NCBI GenBank assembly: GCA_963732405.1
Contig: CAVSZG010000001.1
Location: 2,480,001-2,544,000 of the forward strand
DNA: 64,000 bases
Source: JAUIAI01 sp963732405
Lineage (GTDB): Bacteria; Pseudomonadota; Gammaproteobacteria; Burkholderiales; Burkholderiaceae_E
Direction of reading: 5' to 3'
Shown: in pieces, positions 62,163-64,000 of the stretch
Numbering within the stretch: the stretch's first letter is position 1
Layout: the number at the start of each line of letters is the position of its first letter
Translations under genes and position numbers: made by a program
Notes under the pieces: generated by a model
Databases searched by the model: none
Told to the model about the DNA's origin: nothing
What the model saw: only the letters and a program-made list of their open reading frames with translations

Positions 62163-63424
62163 GCGGCAACGGCGCCGGTGAGACGGGTGATTCTTTCGGA
62201 GGCGCTGGGGTGCGAGTCGTAGAAGGCCGAATGGATGGGATCGGGTGTCAGGGTCGAGGCATTGTCCTCGTAAAGCCGCAGCAGTGCATCGGCCAGATCG
62301 CCCGGTCGGGTCTGGCTGGCGGCGAACTGGTCGGCCTGGAATTCGTCGCGGCGCGACATCAGGCTGACGACCGGCCGCAGCAGGAAGGTGAAGACGGGTG
62401 CGACTAGCAGAAACAGCAACAAGGCGGGCGCTTCGAAGCCCACGGCGCCTGGTGCCATGCCCAGGCCCGTGTAGAACCAGGCCTGTTGCGCGAGCCAGCC
62501 CAGCAGGGCGAGTCCGAGCAGGCTCATCAGGAAGGACCGGAGCATCCGCCACACGATATGGCGATGCTTGAAGTGACCCAGTTCATGGGCCAGCACCGCT
62601 TCGATCTGATTTTCATCGAGCCGGTTGATGAGCGTATCGAAAAACACAATGCGTTTTGCCCGTCCGAAGCCGGTGAAGTAGGCATTGCCATGGCTGGATC
62701 GGCGACTGCCGTCCATCACGAACAAGCCCTCGGAACGAAACCCACAGCGCTCGAGCAGGGCTTCGATTCGCTGACGCAACGGATTGTCCGGCATCGGCTC
62801 GAAGCGATTGAAGCGCGGGGCGATCACGGTGGGGTACAACACCAGGATGCCCATGGTGAAGGCGGTCCAGACCAACCAGACCGGAATCCACCACCAGGCC
62901 CCAGCGGTCTGCATGATCCAGAGCACCAGTGCGGCCAACGGCAAGCCGATGAGTGCGGCCAGTACGCCACCCTTGAGCACGTCAGTGACGAACAAGGCAG
63001 GGGTCATGCGGTTGAACCCGAAGCGTTTTTCCAGCACAAATTGCCGATACCAGCTCAGCGGCAGATCGACGAGACTCGAAACGAGCATCACCAGTGACAG
63101 GAACAACAGCTGCGCAGCCAACGGCGATTCGCCCAGCCAGGTCGCGCTGAGGTCATAGAGCCACTGTGCGCCGCCGAACAGGGTAAGGGCCAGCAGGGTG
63201 ATGGTGCCGATCAACCAGCCCACCAACTGGACCCGGACCCGGGCTACGGTATAGTCTGCGGCTCGCTGATGAGCCGCCAGGCTGATGCGCCCGGCGAAGA
63301 TTGCCGGGACCTGATGGCGATGCGCAAGCACATGCCGAATCTGTCGGGCGGCGAGCCAGAAGCGGATCACGGCGTTGGTGCCCAGGGCCAGGGCAAACAG
63401 TACCGAGAAGGCGTTCGCGGTCAT
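62159..63424 (-). CDS. M48-family membrane metallopeptidase (Ste24/CAAX protease-like)
   Basis: A 421-residue membrane protease. The zinc motif is HELGHFKHRH (HExxH), with the third ligand Glu in the later RRDEFQADQFAAS. About six helices surround it, and GNAYFTGFGRAKRIVFFDTLI and HPSASERITRL are typical of Ste24/HtpX relatives. Known members clip membrane or misfolded proteins. It overlaps rsgA by GTGA and is divergent from orn by 34 bases, the arrangement common in Burkholderiales. Confidence 0.93.
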   Translation of the reverse strand: MTANAFSVLFALALGTNAVIRFWLAARQIRHVLAHRHQVPAIFAGRISLAAHQRAADYTVARVRVQLVGWLIGTITLLALTLFGGAQWLYDLSATWLGESPLAAQLLFLSLVMLVSSLVDLPLSWYRQFVLEKRFGFNRMTPALFVTDVLKGGVLAALIGLPLAALVLWIMQTAGAWWWIPVWLVWTAFTMGILVLYPTVIAPRFNRFEPMPDNPLRQRIEALLERCGFRSEGLFVMDGSRRSSHGNAYFTGFGRAKRIVFFDTLINRLDENQIEAVLAHELGHFKHRHIVWRMLRSFLMSLLGLALLGWLAQQAWFYTGLGMAPGAVGFEAPALLLFLLVAPVFTFLLRPVVSLMSRRDEFQADQFAASQTRPGDLADALLRLYEDNASTLTPDPIHSAFYDSHPSASERITRLTGAVAA

Positions 63425-63458
63425 TCAGGGGGTGCCGATTGCAAAAGGAGAAAAAATT

Positions 63459-64000
63459 ATGTCACAGCCACCTCGACCCGATCAGAATCACCTGGCCTGG
63501 ATAGACATGGAAATGACCGGGTTGGATCCGGAGAACGATCGCATCATCGAAGTGGCGATCGTGATCACCAACAACGATCTGGACATCCTGGCGCAATCGG
63601 AGGCCCTCGCCGTTCATCAGAGCGATCAACGCCTGGCGGCCATGGATAGCTGGAACCAGGCCACCCATGCACGCTCCGGCCTGACCGAAAGGGTCCGCCA
63701 GTCGACGCTGGACGAGGCAGCCGTTCAGGCGCGCATGCTGGGTTTTCTGCGGCAATGGGTGCCGCAAGGTGCCTCGCCGATGTGCGGCAATTCAATCTGC
63801 CAGGATCGGCGGTTTCTGGCCAAGACCATGCCAGAGCTCGAGGCATGGTTTCATTATCGCAACCTCGACGTGAGTACCCTCAAGGAGTTGTGCAAGCGGT
63901 GGCGACCGGCACTGGCCCGTGGCTTTGGCAAGCGCGGGGCCCACACCGCACTTGCCGACATCATCGAATCGATCGAGGAAATGCGCTACTACCGCGAGCA
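63459..64000 (+). CDS. orn: Oligoribonuclease Orn, 3' end outside window
   Basis: About 180 residues of a DEDD exonuclease. Metal ligands appear in WIDMEMTGLDPENDRIIEVA, in CGNSICQDRRFL, and in HTALADIIESIEEMRYYRE close to the C-terminus. Orn degrades short RNAs of 2-5 nucleotides, including pGpG released from cyclic di-GMP. A strong ribosome-binding site (AAAGGAG) precedes the ATG by eight bases. The gene runs past the window edge within its final codons. Confidence 0.97.
   Translation, partial: MSQPPRPDQNHLAWIDMEMTGLDPENDRIIEVAIVITNNDLDILAQSEALAVHQSDQRLAAMDSWNQATHARSGLTERVRQSTLDEAAVQARMLGFLRQWVPQGASPMCGNSICQDRRFLAKTMPELEAWFHYRNLDVSTLKELCKRWRPALARGFGKRGAHTALADIIESIEEMRYYRE

Overview
The window is GC-rich, densely coded bacterial DNA. 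It is most likely from a betaproteobacterium close to Burkholderiales. The evidence is a neisserial/burkholderial-type trimeric porin, a MoxR-DUF58-transglutaminase operon, and the gene order rpsP-rimM-trmD-rplS-(Nudix), then rsgA-M48 protease divergent from orn. The taxonomic placement is inferred; there is no rRNA or tRNA in the window.

Bases 1-29,878 hold one co-directional block in which most genes overlap by 4 bases (GTGA, ATGA, TTGA, ATGA). It encodes the tail of a membrane-embedded HlyD-like protein (probably an M50 peptidase/HlyD fusion), a shortened SecA-like ATPase, a periplasmic adaptor, a giant 7,440-residue LEPR-XLL/DUF4347 protein, a GGDEF diguanylate cyclase and a GGDEF-EAL protein. 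The giant protein carries two beta-helix blocks and exactly 45 tandem 107-residue cadherin-like repeats, and ends in a hydrophobic segment with an acidic tail. I read the block as a dedicated export or surface-display apparatus for one giant adhesin-like protein, with its own cyclic-di-GMP module. It is the most interesting feature here. The adhesin role and the export route are inferences.

Bases 29,908-46,118 are accessory metabolism. They hold a class I-type polyphosphate kinase 2, then a LacI regulator with an ABC importer of carbohydrate type (binding protein, two permeases, ATPase), a tandem SnoaL-like protein and a bicupin. The 5' stub of a MetE-family gene follows and is cut off at an aldehyde dehydrogenase gene facing it. 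After a porin comes a reverse-strand operon of LeuC-like, LeuD-like, FAD-dependent oxidoreductase and thiamine-diphosphate enzymes. The substrate of neither cluster can be read from the sequence.

Bases 46,169-57,999 hold the tgpA-like/DUF58/moxR operon, an ECHDC3-like crotonase lacking both usual catalytic glutamates, and a MarR regulator. These are followed by etfB-etfA and an electron-transfer-flavoprotein-linked acyl-CoA dehydrogenase, a putative nuclease/phosphatase and an unrecognised single-pass membrane protein. Bases 58,126-64,000 are housekeeping: rpsP-rimM-trmD-rplS and a CoA-pyrophosphatase-type Nudix gene forward, rsgA and an M48 protease in reverse, and orn running off the right edge. 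TrmD carries an unusual insertion built on a 9-bp minisatellite. No intergenic stretch exceeds 300 bases.
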